From assembly GCA_905221605.1 (NCBI GenBank), contig CAJNDS010002789.1, forward strand, positions 75,001 to 137,000: DNA of 62,000 nucleotides, in the 5' to 3' direction. Numbering within the stretch: position 1 is the stretch's first letter; each line of letters opens with the position of its first letter. This document shows positions 31,418 through 46,753 of the stretch, piece by piece. Origin of the DNA: Symbiodinium natans (taxonomy: Eukaryota > Sar > Dinophyceae > Suessiales > Symbiodiniaceae). The notes beneath the pieces were generated by a model. It was not told where the DNA came from, made no database searches, and saw only the letters and a list, made by a program, of their open reading frames with translations. The translations under genes and the position numbers were made by a program.

Positions 31418-34400
31418 ACCTGCGAGATGTGAGGATGCGAGGTCAGAAGTCTACAACTTTTCAAAGCAATGTGCAAGGGCAGAGCCTTTGATGTAAGTGA
31501 CAAACTCTTCCATGGTTTCTGCTGCCGGGGCGTAGTAGAGTCCACTTGTTGAATACTTGTAGCCATCCCTCTGCCCCACAGACTCTGGACAAATGAATGT
31601 TTGAAGGATCGTCGAGATCAACAGTTTGTCTTTGTCATCCGTGACACGGCCGCCGTAGTTGATTTTCGCCCCGAGGAAATTCAACACCTTGTATGGCACT
31701 TGCTCGTACTGGTTCACAAAGAGCATAAGCTGCTGCCTGCATACTTGAAGATCTTCTGGCGTGAATCCGTAGGCAATGTTCCAGCCAATCGGCCCGAACT
31801 TGCGCCTGTCCTGGACCACAGCATGGAAGAAGCAAAATCCGAAGAGCAGCGTCTTGAAGATCTCCGGCTTGTTAGACTCCTTGAAGAGATCGTCCGAGAG
31901 TGCAGAGTAAGAGCGAAGCAGGTTCGCCCGAAGCCCGGAGGGCGGCTCATTGGTCATCTTGACTCCATTCTGTAACACTTGAACTGGGAAGGATTTCGCC
32001 GGCATGGATGTGAGCCAAAGGCGGAAACTGGTCTGCATGTTGTCAGGGTTGAACTGTTCCACAACAGCCTCCAAGGTAGGCATCCAAGACTCCATCAAGT
32101 GGCAGTTCGACAGCAAAACCCAGCCGCCACTGCCCTGTGCGTTTTCAATCAGCTTCATGGCCTTGGGCCCTTGTCCTTGCCCCAGGGAAATCGATTCAAA
32201 TCGCTTAAGCATACCCAGCTTGTCAGCGAAGGCAATGACGTCTGAGACTGGATCCGTTCCTGGCGACAGGATGAAGATCAATGGCGTCGTGTTCACCGAG
32301 TCGGCGAAGGACTTGCTGATGTCAAAAGTGGGTGGCTCCACAAATGCGTGCCCAATCTGTTGCGAGATGAACGTGATCACCGATGCCTTGAGGCAGTCAG
32401 TCCGCATGGCCCTGATGAAGCACATTTTCTGCATAGGAGTGAGCTTGGCATCCCACTCCCCAGGAATAGGCTCTTTGTCAGCTTCTACGGAGTCATACAG
32501 CCGCTTGAAGTCCGACACGTGCGAAGCAAAGTAGTCCGAGAAGCCCGCAAATGCTGGAAGGCCTGACAATGTCAGGATTTCGTTCCACCGCGGTTTGCCT
32601 ACCCACTCGTCTGGAATCGGCGGCCCCTTCTCCACCAGATCTGCGGTCGGGCCGACCTGGGAAGCATGAGAAACATGGACATGAACGTAAATGGACTCAG
32701 ACATGCCACGGCAATCCCTCTCGCAGCCGGGCCAGCAAGAATCGTAGCTCTGCATCGTCCAAGAGCTTGTCACCTTGTCATGCTGGGGGGCATCTAGGGG
32801 CATCTAGGGGCATCTGGGGGCATCTGGGGGATGAGAGGCGCAATGAACTGGCACAGGTCTCGTGCAGCTGAGGACGCAGCCACGCAGAATGCTGGTGCAA
32901 AGCGCGAAGGAAAACAGGGTCTTATCCTTCTCGAAGAGGCCGCGGCAGATTGACTGGTACAAAGCCTCCGTGAAGAAGCTCTTCAATATCCCCAGGCCTC
33001 ATGATCATGCTGGATTCGTGGGGCCAGTTCATTCTCTTGGGTATGCAGATGGTATGCAGCTCATGCCAGGCTACGCTCGTCAAAGTCCTCGGATTTCGGT
33101 GATGTGTCGATAGCAATCGTGAAAAGCTTCTGGAACCACTGCAGGCTGTACCTTGGTTCCAAAGCCATGGCCGTGCATGGCAGCACCTTTTTTATGGGAG
33201 ACGCTGCTTGCACCTGCATCTCAGATGCTGGTACATGGGGTCAATATTTGTGAGCTCCACGATGCAGAAGAAAAGCACTGCAGTTCTGAATGCCACAGGT
33301 CGATAGCTCTCACGTGCCGCGTCGATGTTCTTTTCCGTCACCTGCGATGTACGAGCAGGTCTGGCATGGTCTCGCAACGCCAATCTCGCAGACCATGCCT
33401 CTGCCACCTTTTTCTTCTCGTTGATGTCATCTGAAACGGCTTTCGAATCTGTCACCTGCCATCGACTGCCAACGCAACAAGAGAATTTACCGCTTGCAGT
33501 CCCAGCCCACACGACGCAGACGGCCGGACCTTGTCAACCAGAGTGTCATCCTCCAAAACATCGCCCTCGCTCGTAGCCAGGAGGCGGAGGATATCATCCT
33601 AGAAGCGATCCGCGCATGCCGCGAAGTAAGCCGATTCTGTGAAAAAGCTCTGAAGTGTCCTCAATGTCTTTCAAGATCTTGTTGTTCTTTGCGTTCTGCA
33701 CCACTAGATTGTTCTTCTCTTCTTCAAGGTCAGGACCTTGTCAATACAACAAATACAGATGTCAGAGCTTTTGGTCCCCGTCAGGTTACAGGTGGCTTTG
33801 CTCAGGCTTCTGACGCTCTTTCGCCACCACAATCCCCAACATCTGATCCTGGCTTGCTGAAGGTCAGGGCAGAAACATCATGAGAATGGCACAGACCTGA
33901 CACGGGTTTCGTCAGTCACAACAACGCAACATGGGGTCCTCCAGCCCACTGGGCGTGATGGCAAAGTTCAGCCTCAGCTTCAGTAACAGTACGAGTACCG
34001 GTGGTTGGTTCCTGCATTTTCTCGCCGAGGGACAATGTCACCTTGACGGAGGTCTCTGGCCTGTCCACACAAGCGACGCCGGTGGCTGCGGACCATGCTT
34101 CGTCGGACTTTCATCGGACTTTCGTCGGCTTAGTCCAGCTGCCCTGCAGGCTCAGGCTGTAGCGAGTAGTGTGGATTCGGCAATGTGGTCGTCATGAAGA
34201 ACTTGAAGGTCTCCTTGGCGGAAGTTCAGGCGGCAGCAAAAGACGGCTTGGCACAACAAATGCTGAAACAACTTCCGAATTCCACACCCGGATTCTGTAT
34301 ATGTGACAGACTTGTCGCCGAGCTTGATTACATAGCCAGTGCCATCCTGCGAAGAAGGCTGCTCGCTACTGCTTTGCCCATGCAGCAGCGAGTGAATCTG

Positions 34401-37400
34401 ATTCGACATGGGCCACCACACCTCTCACGGCGAAAAACTTCCTGCACCTGCACTGTGACTAAGTAGGCTAGCAGCGGCTAGCAGGACGACAGCTGGCAGT
34501 GGGACCAGCCCTGCTCCAGCACTCGGCAACCACCTTGAACGAGCGTTTGCTCGAAGGCAAGCAGCCCTCCCTCCACACAGTGACAGAGCAGCAAATGCTC
34601 TCCCAAGTGTGTTTTGCATTGTTTGCTAATGGTTTCATGGCAGTCGCCCCAGCTCTCCGTTTTGCAGGAATGTAAACCATGTAAGCTATTTCTTATTCGC
34701 AAGCACGGATGCTCTTCGCAGGCAAATCTCCGGAAGCACGTCGCTTCCCGAGAAACTCGACAGCGAATGGTTGGTGAGCGTGTGACTGAATTGTCACTCC
34801 CGGTCGGGGAATGCTCTGTTTGTATCACGAGAAGCGCCTGTGACTGCGACACGCAACGAAGCGATGAGAGGGTCCAAAACTGACGACGGCTAGCATGGTG
34901 GTAGCGATCCCTGCGATCCCTGTGCCAACGCTTTGGGCATGGAAGGAGATGAGAGGGAGGAGGGCAACAACGACACAGTGTCCAGTACAAGGTTGCTAGA
35001 GATTCCAGTTTCGAGGGTGGCACCAGACGTGTCTGGGGCCTGTGCTCTCAACCCAAAACAGGGCAGTTTCTAGCGTAGCGAAGCCATCGACAAGGGTGCA
35101 ACCTGAAATCCACAAAGCCCTTTGTCCTTCACCTTCTGCTGGCCGAGCACGGGCTCCAAAGCGGGGTCGAGGTTGATGCCAATGTTCTCGAGCCTTCCGG
35201 ATGACGATTTGATGTGATGCGCCGGCTTCACCCCTCCCCTCCTCGACTTTCCCGGGTCCCACTCTGCCCCGCACTCTCACACACAGATAGCTGAGAGCTG
35301 GCACAAGATCCACTTGCCAAATTGGATGCCAAGCTCCAACCTCACCATCGGCAGGGGACGGGGGGGGGGGGGGGGTATTGCCAGCCGCACCCATCTCTCT
35401 GCTTCGCTACTATTCCTACGTCATGTTCTTGCCAAGCTGCGTTCGCAAGAAGTTTTTCTCACTGAGCTTGCAAACATCGATTCCGGTTTCGGTGTCCTCT
35501 CCACACGAAAGACTTCCAAACAAAAGAGGCATACGGCCCTAAGTCCAGGCAGGTCTCCTTGCCCATGTTCTTGATGTACTTGTTGGCCTGGCGCTGTGGG
35601 TCGATCATGAGGGGCCAGCGCCTTCCATGACAACACGGGCAAAGCGTGTTAGTCTCACGTATGCCCTGACGTAGGCACTCACTTGTACTTCATGTCTCAA
35701 CGACCCAAAGGCCTCGCGCGGTCGATGATGATTCCATTCTCGACAGAGAGCTGATCATTGGGCAAGGAGCATACCACCCATTGCCTCGACTCCACCCGAG
35801 CTATAGAGCGCGCGCGATGGGAGGCATGTAGTAAAGAAGTGTGTAAATGTCGCAGAGTCGCAACTCCTGCACACTCACTTCGCTTCAGCCAGGCAGCTGG
35901 ATCTTCACTGGATCTCCAAGCACCGTCGACATGCTGCATCCTGTGCCAGAGCTGAGTCACAGTTGCTCTTCAGCTGCCCGAGGGGCCTGAGGGGCCTGAG
36001 GTCCCTGCCTTTTGTGTGGGCCATTTCCAGCTCGGCCAACTCGTTTCTCCAGAGTTCTTCGCAGTCGCTTCGGACTTGCGACGTGAACGGTCCGGCCTGA
36101 AGCAGTGCTTTGCTTCCTCATGCTTACGCGAAACTGTAAGGCTTGCAGATTCTTGGATGTCTTGTCTCGAGCTTCTCTGCGCTGGTAGCTGCAGATGGTT
36201 GAGGGCTCAACGTAGGAGACCATACCGGCAGCCACGATGCAATCGCCGGGCAGGAGTCCAAGCTGCGCGTTAAGATCCTCAAGAGGAAGGAGATTTCGCA
36301 GGCATCTGGCAATAAAGCACTCAGCCGTGATAGGATCTCCTTGACATTCTGGCCCCATCGTGCTTTCTCCCCTCCCAGGCCGCCTATCAACTTGTGCCTT
36401 GGCTGCAGTCAAATCGAGGGCCTCCATGCCACACAGCAGTTTTCCTTAAGTTACTTATGAGTCCTAGTGAACCCCGGCGCACTGCTCAGGACCTGACGCC
36501 CGCTGCAGCTTGACCTCACAGAGGTTCATGTCGTCTTGGAGCTCCTGGCGTGCCCACATGTGGCACATGTGCGCTTTCAGCAAGAAGAAAGATCCCTAAG
36601 ACTATCCTAAGACTCCGAGACTCTGAGAGTCCTTTTGCTTCTCGACTGCTGCATTGAAATCCGCCTCGAGGCTCCAGCTAAGGGAGCATCCAAAGCACAA
36701 GACCCTTGCTGTGCATCCCCTTGCCTCCAGCGCAGCAATTTTGTTCCTTGGGGTGCAGAGTCGCAGAGGGCGCATGTATGTCAGCAAAGCCGGATGCCAC
36801 AGGCTGTCTAAGTAAGCCTGTCTGTCGAGCTTGAACTTCAGATGAGCAACTGCACTTGTCGAAGCTTGGACTGGGCGGCGTCCAGCTTCTCCTGCAAGCG
36901 GCGCTTTCGACGTTTCGTTGCAGCTGCCGGAAAGTCGCGCCAAGGAACCTACTGTAGAGTGGTGCCTCGTGCAGTAGATTGAGTAGACTCTGAAGCCTAA
37001 ACTCAACCTCCAATAATTGCCGGAGTGAGACGACTCTTTCACTCTGAGTCTGCCTTAAACCCTTGGCTGACAAGCTCAGCTTTAGACCCTTTGGAAGCTC
37101 GATGATCACATCGCGCAATGTTAACCCGGGCACAGGCTCCTGACATTCTGCCAGTTCTGACTCTGCCTGCTTCAAGAGCTGCCGCTTCGGCCTCAGCCGT
37201 ACGCAGCATGCGTGGGAATGAACATGCCATCTTGGCTGTTCCGGAGAGCATCTGTTGAGAGCATGTCTCACAACACTCGGCTCCATGCTCAACAGCTTTG
37301 GCCACAAAGTGGTACTTGTACATCGCTCGGACCTCGAGAGGCAACTGGTGCTGACAGCAATAGAGGCCAAGGCCAGCAAGTCGAGGTGAGCGAAGCAAAA

Positions 37401-39866
37401 GCACCAGAAGCACCCGAAGCGCTAGGTCGAACGCCCACAAGCATAAGGCCTCACAGGCGATGGATGCCTGCGCGCATTCCAGCAAAATGCAGACAATGCA
37501 CCAGAAATGCTAAGCTGCTACCCCCAAGCTCCAACAGCCCAGGAACAGGCTTGACAAGGCCTTTTTGATGGCAGCGGGGTCAAAGTCTTCTCTGTCAATG
37601 TAGGGTCCGATGGTCTGAATGACCTCGGAGATGATGAAGTAAAATCCGTTCTCAAAGGAATTCAGTGGGACAAAAGGTTCCAAGGTCCCTCTGCAAAGGC
37701 CACGTCGCCTTGTCAGGGATGTTGTCCTTGTCAAAATCCATGAGGTCTTCCAGGAGCTTCTTGGCATCCACGAGCACCTAAGTGCCAGAAATCGAGCCCC
37801 GGGCCTTCATGCCACCAGGCTTCGGACCTGCTTCTGCGACGTTTCCCAATAGTCCTCGGGTAGCGACATCGAGAAACAAGGCACAGAAGGACTTACTCCT
37901 CGAAAGAAAATGGCCCTATGATATGTGACTGTCGGCTGGGGCCTCAATCTTCTTTGATGGGTTGTTGGGGTCCGGCTTCTTCACAGGCTTCAGCTGAAAC
38001 CTGTCCAGCCCACGGCCCAGTGAAATGGTCAGAAAAAGGTCATTGCTGCACGGCCATTTTGGTTGAGTACACTACACCCCAGGCTTAGGCCCTGGCATGA
38101 TGCACACGCCTTCGCATGCAAGTCGGACGCCTGCAGGTGGATTTGCAAGTGCCTTCACTTCCTGGATGTGCTCCTGGCGGGTAGCACTTGCTCTCTTGGT
38201 TGCTACTGCATGCTACTGCTACTGACTGCCTGAAACCTATTTTAAGCGGTTTGAGCGCTTTGTCCACGGCTGCTCCTTCTTCAACTTCCTCAAGCACTCC
38301 ACCTTCGGTGCAATCCGAACTTGCAGACAAAGCACCTGTGCGCCGTGCGGAGCTGAGGCCCGTGCCGCTTGGTCCAGGGCAGGCAGCGCTTCATCCAAGT
38401 CTCGCTGAGCATCATCCTGGGGATGTTCCCACATTTTTGGATATTCCAATTCGAATATCAGTGAAGACCAGTAGTGAATACCAAGGTGACCCTTCATTGT
38501 CTGTGGAATGCCCGCTTGCCCCCAAACCTTGCCTTGATTGCTTGTGTCTCCTCTGCTTTGACAGCTGCAGAGGCCTCCTCGGCGGCCACAGCCTCGAGGA
38601 TGTCAGCTGCTCTACAACTTCAGTGCATGCCCATCTCGTTGCGCACAGATGTATTCAGGGTCTACAAATGTACTGTGTACCCCTGTCTCAATTTCTTCAT
38701 CCCGCCTGGCTCACTTCTTCTGCCTCGCCCTTGTCCTTCGTGATCACCACCTGCCATGCGCATCCCGGATCCCCCTCTCACAGCTGCTGCTTCCAGTCAG
38801 TGAGTGAGGTGATCGTCAAAGGCTCACCATCATCTCGCTCACTTCCTTCTGCGTCTTCTCCAGCACAGGCCTGTATATGATCACTTTCACATGCCTTGAA
38901 TTCCAACCCCGGTTCACTTCACAAAGCACACACAAGTGTTTCGTATAAGCCATGGACTTCTTTTCGACCAGCATCTGCTGTAGCCCTGCGACCTGCTCCT
39001 CTGCATCGCCGATCTTGCCCAAGCCTCACGAGCCATCCGAATGCTCATCAGCCAACGCCGACAACGACAATCACCGAGCACGTGGCCAACACTGTATCTG
39101 TGCTGTAGCGTGCCGACCTTTTGCCACTCACTGCAAAAGCCGCAGCCCGGCACAGGACCGTCAAATGGCCTGTTTGCGCTTGTCCGCGAGAATGCCGACG
39201 AAGCTGTTCAGCAACTCCAGAAAAGACGTCGGCGTGACCTGGTTCTGCCATGTTCTGCTCTTGAGGAACTTGCTCCTTCTGGGAAGACATGCTGGGCCCG
39301 AGCCGCCGGCGTAGACATATCGATTGGTGGCTTTCAAGAAGCTCTTGGAAGAGGCCTCTACACTTTGATGGATCGTCTGAAACCTTAGTCAGTATAGGTT
39401 GTTGCCAGGCGTGGACCAGAACTATGCCCAAAGCATCCCCAAGCAACAATAACCAGTCTGTGACCAGGACATCTTGAGCGAGCCCTCGAGGTTCGGCAAC
39501 TCCACCTGCAGGATTGCAGCCGCTCACAGGCTGCATCAGCTGCCTCCGACCATAGCCATGCTGACGTGGGGGACGAGGCACTGAGGCAGACGCGCTTTGG
39601 CCAGCAATCTGCTGCTTGGCCACAGAGTAGAGGGCTTCGGCTGGCCACTCATGGAACCTAAAGCAAAGATGCAGCGGACACCCGGAGGCTACAGAGTGTA
39701 CTTCTGATTTTTCGATGCACCTTCTGGGCATTTGAAGAAAGCTGTCGAAAAGTTATTTACAAAGCGGTCGTCCATAGCGCTTTGGTGAGTTGGTCAGCAT
39801 TCACCCCTCCTAGTGTTTTTCCGTCTCCCTGCGCAGCTGCTATCGGCTGTCAGCTATCAGCATTAA

Positions 39867-39902
<36 letters not shown>

Positions 39903-42900
39903 TCTCATCATCGTCATATACTGCGCCTCACACCAAGTTCGCGCGAGCACTTCACATGGGCAGCCCGGGGCGGGGCACCAATCAATGGTGCAGCAGTTGA
40001 CCAGCGATGGGAAGCTTCCTTAAATCAGAAATCTTCTTAGCAACACACACACACACACACACGTCTCTCCAGCTCCCCTTTGCTGCCAAACCAAGGATCG
40101 TAAGCGGTTCCTGAAGCTGTCGCCCACGGGAGAGAAAGCCAGAGTGACATGGACATTCTTCTTCACCCGACCTGCAGGACACCCGTCGGTTCACAGCACC
40201 GCTGAAAAGACCAACACGTGGACAAGACGCACGAATGGGCTTCGCTCTGATGCACTGGGCTGCGCACTTAAATAGGCGCTGAAGAGGTTTGCCTTCGTGG
40301 GCTGCATGCCCATGGACCTCTGGCTTGTGATGTAATTATGGAATGCGGTGATCGGATCTTTCGGCGCATGAAGAAATTCAAGACTTTGAGGTCGAGGCTG
40401 ACATAGCTGCCGACAGGAAGAGGAGATGGCTTCGAAGTCTTCATTGGCATAAAGGTTTGGCCTTGAGGGCGGGCACATGTGATTGCAACGACACGGCCGT
40501 CTGTAAGAAGAGTTCGGTAACCCAGTGTTGATCCACCCACAGAAGCTCACAGGGGCCCAGCACATCACCGCTGTTCAGGACATTGTTGATGGCCTTCTTC
40601 AGACGCATTTGTGCAACACGCCACTTCGCGGCCAAGGCATGTAAGACACGAGGCACTTGCAGAAGGATTTCTGAGGTGTGCCTCCACGAAATCCTCCTTG
40701 ACAATCTGTGTGTCGCAGAACAAGAAGATCTGCACCTCGGCTACACGGTGCAGTAAGCAGCTCTGGCCTGGAGTTGTGGAAAATCACTCACATACGATGT
40801 GCTATAAACTTCTGACCTTGTCCTCCACACCACATTTCATGAGACACTTCTTGACCTCGGTAGGTGGTGCTGCAAGCAGCATCGGCTGAGCGGATCATCC
40901 TCGTGGACATGCGGCACCATGCGGTGTCGTGAGCGCGCGGCGTCATCTTTGAACTCCGTCATCCCGTAGCCTGCACAACCACATGGCGATGCACCGTCAC
41001 GATGGTGTGGGCCACTGCCCGACGGCTGCCTTTTGCCACTTCAATCTGGAAGCAGTCGGCCTCGTTCATGTAAGCAGACCTAAGGCCAAGGACGCCCAGC
41101 AGCAGCTTCAGCATGAGGAAAAACAGCTCGTCGCTAATGCCGTGGTACCACACCGGGGACCGTGCAGGCGAGTAAGGCTCTGCCTGCCACTCCCACCTTC
41201 CATCACCCACAAGCAGTATTTACCATATTCTAAATACGTGTTGCCACGCCAGAAGAGATGCATTGCCTTCCAATTAATAGCTAAGGCCAGGACCAACCCC
41301 CAACAACAAGACGTTTCCGTTGGGCTGGCTCAAGACACGGCAAATGCGTGCCTGCCGAGAAAAGACCACCGCGAAGGTCCACAAAGTACGTGCTGCTTAA
41401 CGAAGCATCGGCACTGAGACCCCCCACGCAGTGTTCGCAGGCATCCAGAAACATCACCAAGGGCATCGTGATCGAGAAAACCTCAGCGCACATTGTGAGA
41501 TTACCTACGACACAGAGCCGGAATCCTGAGGCAACGTTTGAATCATGTTTGATGCCAAGGCCTGGTTGTAGTCTTCCAGATATTCCTCAATTGCCTGCTT
41601 CATGGCCTCACATCGCAGGTATACGCATGAAGTGCGTCTGATTGCTCATGGCACGATACCTTATGCCTTGAGCCCAAAGTGCCTGCATGTCCGTGATCTC
41701 GTCGTATGTTCGATTCTCTACCTCATTCGTCACGCTGCGTCTGTTGTACGTAGGAGAAGTCATGGCACTTTGAAATGACTGAAAGGCTGCTGGGCGCCTC
41801 CTGCGTAAGGAAAGAAGCAAAGATGAGGCGCTCCTTGCACCATGCCGATCCATGAAAAACTGCCATTGCAAAAGGGGCCCCTTGCACTTGCGCACCTTGT
41901 TGAAGACGTCTTCGAGCTTCTGCCCCAGATCCTTCAGCTCTTTTGGCACGAACTACATGAGGCCACCTATGGCCAAGAGCCCCATGTCTTCAACTCTTGC
42001 CCAATGCCCGTGGCTGCGTCTGCGATGGCTCCTGGCCCACTGCAGTCTCAACCTGCGTTTTCATCCACTGCAGGTCTTGATTGTCCTGCATAGTGCAAGG
42101 GAGGTTGAGTTGAGCACTGAGTGATTCCGAGTGATTCCGAGCCCTTGGCGGTGAGTCGGTCGCCGAAAACTCGCTGGATCTCATGAGCCCAGCACCGAGT
42201 CACCTGATCGGATGCCACATCCAAGGCATCAGAAGTTTAAGCGCGCATATATACACACACAACAGCTCACACACACACAGACACACACACACACACACCC
42301 CAAAAGCAAAAATTGGCACGCTCGCATCGTAAGGTTGTCACGGTCAGGGGGTTGTTCGACTTCTTTTGGCTGAGGCTGCAGAGGCCCAGGAAAACCTCTG
42401 CACATTCGCCATGCATGCGTGCCACAATGGTTGGCTCCTTAGCCTCCTTACCTGCCTCCACTCTTGTGAGTCCCTTGTACTGAGCCGGCATGGGCTGGCG
42501 CCAGGCCTTCCAGATGTCGCGCAGGTTGAAGAGGTAGTGAGACTTCGCGGGCGTTGGTAGCAGGTCGTTCAGCGCCTGGCCCAACTGCCAGAAACCTAAG
42601 CACCCTCCTTATCTCTCCTTGGAGAGCACGTCACTTCTGAGGACCAAGGGTTCTTTTCTTTGGGTGAACGAAATGCAGGTAATCTGCAGCGGACTGGACT
42701 TTCTTTGGCCTGTCCAACTGAGACAGTGAATCGGAAGGGGAAGGTTTCCTTCCTCCAACACACCTGCCTCAACGATAGCTGAACAACCGCTTTGGAACTG
42801 TCCAGCCGCAGTAGTCTACACAGTGCTTGGAGGCTCAGTTTTGGCCGCCGGTGCCTTGGCCACTGATGGCGCAGCCTCGGAGAGGGCAGCACCACGCATC

Positions 42901-45900
42901 GTGAAATAGCGCTTACTAAGTTCAAGACATCGCTGCAGAGAGCCCTGCTGGTACTTTCTCCGATGCCGCTTTGACAACCGACCTGAGATCAGGCGCAACC
43001 ACGCGCTACGCGGAACCCTAAATCCTGCGAGATTGTTGCACCAGTGCGCGTCTGTGCAACAGCTCTCTGAGAAAGCAGCAGGGTCTTCACAAACTCAAAC
43101 TTATCAATCTCGTCCAGAATTTTGCTCAAGTCGAAGCTCTTCTGACTCCGGATCTCCTTTGCTGACAGGGTTCAAACGAAGGCGACGTGTAAATGCACGC
43201 AAACGCAAAGCCCATTCGCTACCCCAGTTGGCTGACTTATTGCCGGATCCCAGTCGCGGAATCGCTCCCCTTGAGTTTTGCACATTGCTAAATTCAATTT
43301 AAATGTTTAAGCGATCAAACTACGGGGCTGTCATGTTGTGAGTTTAGAGTGGCACGTGCCACTGCATTTCTAAGACTCGCACAACATCCGTCCTTTCACA
43401 ATTGCTCGAAGCACTCTTCCAGAGCTCTGGGCTCGAAGGTCTCTCGTGGTGCCATAGCATAAAGGGGTGAGGGCTCCACAAAATCACAACCATTTAAGCT
43501 TCAGGAAAGAACTCCTTTTAAAACTAGCTTTTCTATATGCAGGCCATTAACCTTTCTACAAATACCGAAAGCTCTGGCTCCAGGATCTTGTGCTGGCTTT
43601 GGGCCATGCAACATTCTACCAAGAGGCGTTGGGAGGTCGCATCAATAAGAGATCGAGGAACTCTGGCTCCTGCTCTGCTTTGCGACCGCAGAATACTATG
43701 ACAGAGAAGAAGGCCATGCAGCTCTCGCAGCCTCTGTTGCTTCTTGGATTTTCTGCTGGAGGGCAGCAGCGAGATTGTCTGACTTCAGGTCGGAGTGAAG
43801 GAGCAGATCCATGAAACGATTGACTTGCCTAAGCTTTGGAAACGGCAATCCTCAATCCTCGAGGAAAGCATAAAACTCCATGGACTGATATGGACTGCAT
43901 CCAGAAAAATAGGCCGTGCGAGCATTGCAAGCATGCTTCAGGTGCGTCTTCCAGCGCTGCAAGTCATCCGCTGGCAAGAGTGCCTCGGATAGTGACATGC
44001 ACTCATCAAAGGAATCAACACACCTCAAAACAACCAGGCCTCACATGCCTCACATGCCGCCAAGAGTCCAGACATCGGAGAACGTCTCGAATCCTATCAC
44101 TGCCGCTCCTGACTTGAGCTGCGCTTTGCTCCGAAGGCTCTCCGGGTCTCTTCGAGGCTCTCTGGGGCTCTGCGGTGTCCTGGCCACCATGGGAGACAGC
44201 AGCGCAGCGGGTCCACAACGCTGGCACAGCTTCACCTCGACAGACACCATCATCATGCGAGCTCGTGCTGAAAAAGTCAGCTGAAGAAGTCAGCTCAGGA
44301 TCCAGCCAACAGTCTCAAGATACGCCCGAAGGTATGAGCTTGAGATTGTATTCCATCTTGGGGCAGCTCAATCAAAGCCTTGCAGCACAAGCCCCGTGCT
44401 GAGGCGAAACCACCGGACCAGACTTGCAAACAAGCCCAACTAGGCCACTGCAGGGCCATAATCGGCCTGTATGAGCTCCTCCACGGGGTTTACCTTTGCT
44501 CGCTTCTTCGCCTGCTCGTGCACGTGCAACTTCTGAACCGACACCTGAGAGGGTGAGCAGCGGGAGCAGACCACGGCTCTCTCCCCGAAGCCTTTACGAC
44601 CCTAAGGATCCCTAAGGTGCTGGCTAAGAGTGCATCGATGGGCTCCAAGCTCTCACAAGCAGTGACGACCGCCCGTCGAACGAAGGAGGCCACCACCCAG
44701 GGTGGGGGTCTCCGCAGTGCTCGAGCTTGACGCTCGGGTATCTGGCTGCCTGCACGTGACATGGGTCACCCCAATCAGTCTGCGTCAGTGCTCCCTGCAA
44801 AGCAGCCTTGAACAAGGGCAATCTGCCGCTGCAGGGATTCCAGCATCAGCGCCAGCCCGCCCCCAGAGTCCAGGTTCCCAGACATGGCCAAGGAGGCCAA
44901 GGCAGCAATGGCGGCAGACTGGTCGAAGGTCTGCTTGTGCAAAAACTCCTGGCACCGGAAGGAAGAAGCAATGAAAGGGCTCCCAAAAAAACCAGAAGTA
45001 CGGCGACGCATTTAGCAGATGCTGATTGCAAAATGTTGAAGCGTTGTAGTGTCCGGAAAATGCGAAGAATGTCGCAGGTAGTAGGTCAGTTCATGGGTAC
45101 TTATAAGTAGGGTACCTATACTTATCACCCCACCTTTAAAACTACCCATGAACCTCCAAGTAGGCCTCCCTCAATAATCCTCCACCTCAGGCCTGCACGT
45201 CCCTCCCAGCCGCTCCCAGCCCACTAGGGTAAGGCACACATTGCCCCAAACCATCCAGACCCCCGGTACTGGGTTACTGGGGCCAGCTCAAAACTTTAGA
45301 CACGCCTTAAGCTCTTTGAGGGTCTCTGCTCCCACATGTCGAATAGTCCATGTGTTGGTGAGTAGTAAGTAGCTCGTACTTGCAGTCGGACAAAAGACAG
45401 TCTTCGGCAAGAGAGGACCCGTGCCCAAGAAAGGCCGAGGCACCAAGGGTGTATTCTTCAAGAGTGCCGGCTTCGGGCTGTTGCTCCCGGTCCGCAGCAA
45501 CTTGATGGCGTCGGATGCGCTGCCCGCAGGTGGCTCGTCCTGGGATCGATGGCCCGGCCAGCACCTAATAATCCTAATATACCTAATTTCCCATCTCATG
45601 TGCGTTGGTTACTGGGCCAGCCAATGTCTCACCGTCTTCGCATTCCCGACACCCACAACTGTCGCAAGCCAGATTCCGGAACGTTGCTCATGTGCTGCTC
45701 CAAGAAGGGTATCTTGCCTGACTCGATTGCCTCAAGCAAGTCTGCAAAATCATCGCAATTGTATGCAGGCAACCACCCACGCGGCCTGCATAAGCATCTT
45801 CACCGCAGCGGCAACGTGCGATCCTGTTGCGCACTGCCTCCAGTTTATGCACCGAAGGACGCAAAGGGCCGGAACATTGCAGGTTCTCCTGCCATGCAGT

Positions 45901-46722
45901 CGCAATAGGAGTCGGCATTAAGGCCACACGGTCACGCGGTATCTAGTCCTCGAAGCCAGCTGCTCGCCAATCTCTCCCAGTAGCCCAGTCATGTCTTTCG
46001 GGTCAACAATGCCTCTTGAAACAGACTACGTCGGATGTGCAAGCCGACATGAAGGCTCAGTGCAAACCAGGGTGCCATCATTGTCAAAAGCGACCACCAT
46101 GTGATGGCAGGTTGGCGCAATAGTGCTTGTGAGCTGGGCAAGGAGGGCCCAAAGCTGACCCTGGCATGCTCTTGTGTTCACAAAAAGAGCCGCACACGCA
46201 CAGACGCGCGCCCGCACACACACACACACACACACACACAAAAACTCTAAGCTAAGCTAAGCTAAGCTAAACAGGCTCTCGGCCGCCTTGCTCATGATCT
46301 CCACGCATTGCTCATCTTTGCGCGGAACAGCCGTAAAGGTTCTCATGATGCATCTCATGGCAGCCAGGGTGATCAAATTCCGGACATCTCCAAGGAGCTG
46401 TGTCCCCACCTAAGCACATGCAGGAGGCTGCTGAGCAGCCTCAACATGGAGTTGATGCGGTGTGCCGGGCCAAGACTAAGTATGAAGCCCACTGGCCGGC
46501 GGCAACCACGGCAGCAGCGGAGAAGAGAAGGGCCTCAACCAGGCAGCATTCCTTAGCACCGGAGGAATTCAGTCCAAAAATGCCCCCTAGAAACTGTGAC
46601 ACCGGATTAGGCCCGACTCGGTCCGGCTTTTGCCGCTGTGACTCGTAGGTTGCCTTTGACTGGTGGCGGCCGGTAGCTGCGATGATTCCTGGGCTTCAAA
46701 ACATTTCAATACATGTAAATGC

Positions 46723-46753
<31 letters not shown>

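Larger units (their letters stand above)
40545..42575 (-). other. Dynein block 4: end of AAA3 and AAA4
   Basis: 42470-42575 ([20 protein letters not shown]); 41535-41613 ([20 protein letters not shown]); 41436-41475 ([12 protein letters not shown]); 41165-41200 with the AAA4 P-loop [11 protein letters not shown] (Arg in place of Lys, as usual in axonemal AAA4); 41035-41080 ([16 protein letters not shown]); 40682-40743 ([16 protein letters not shown]) spliced by an 88-base GC-AG intron to 40545-40593 ([11 protein letters not shown]). Confidence 0.88.
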
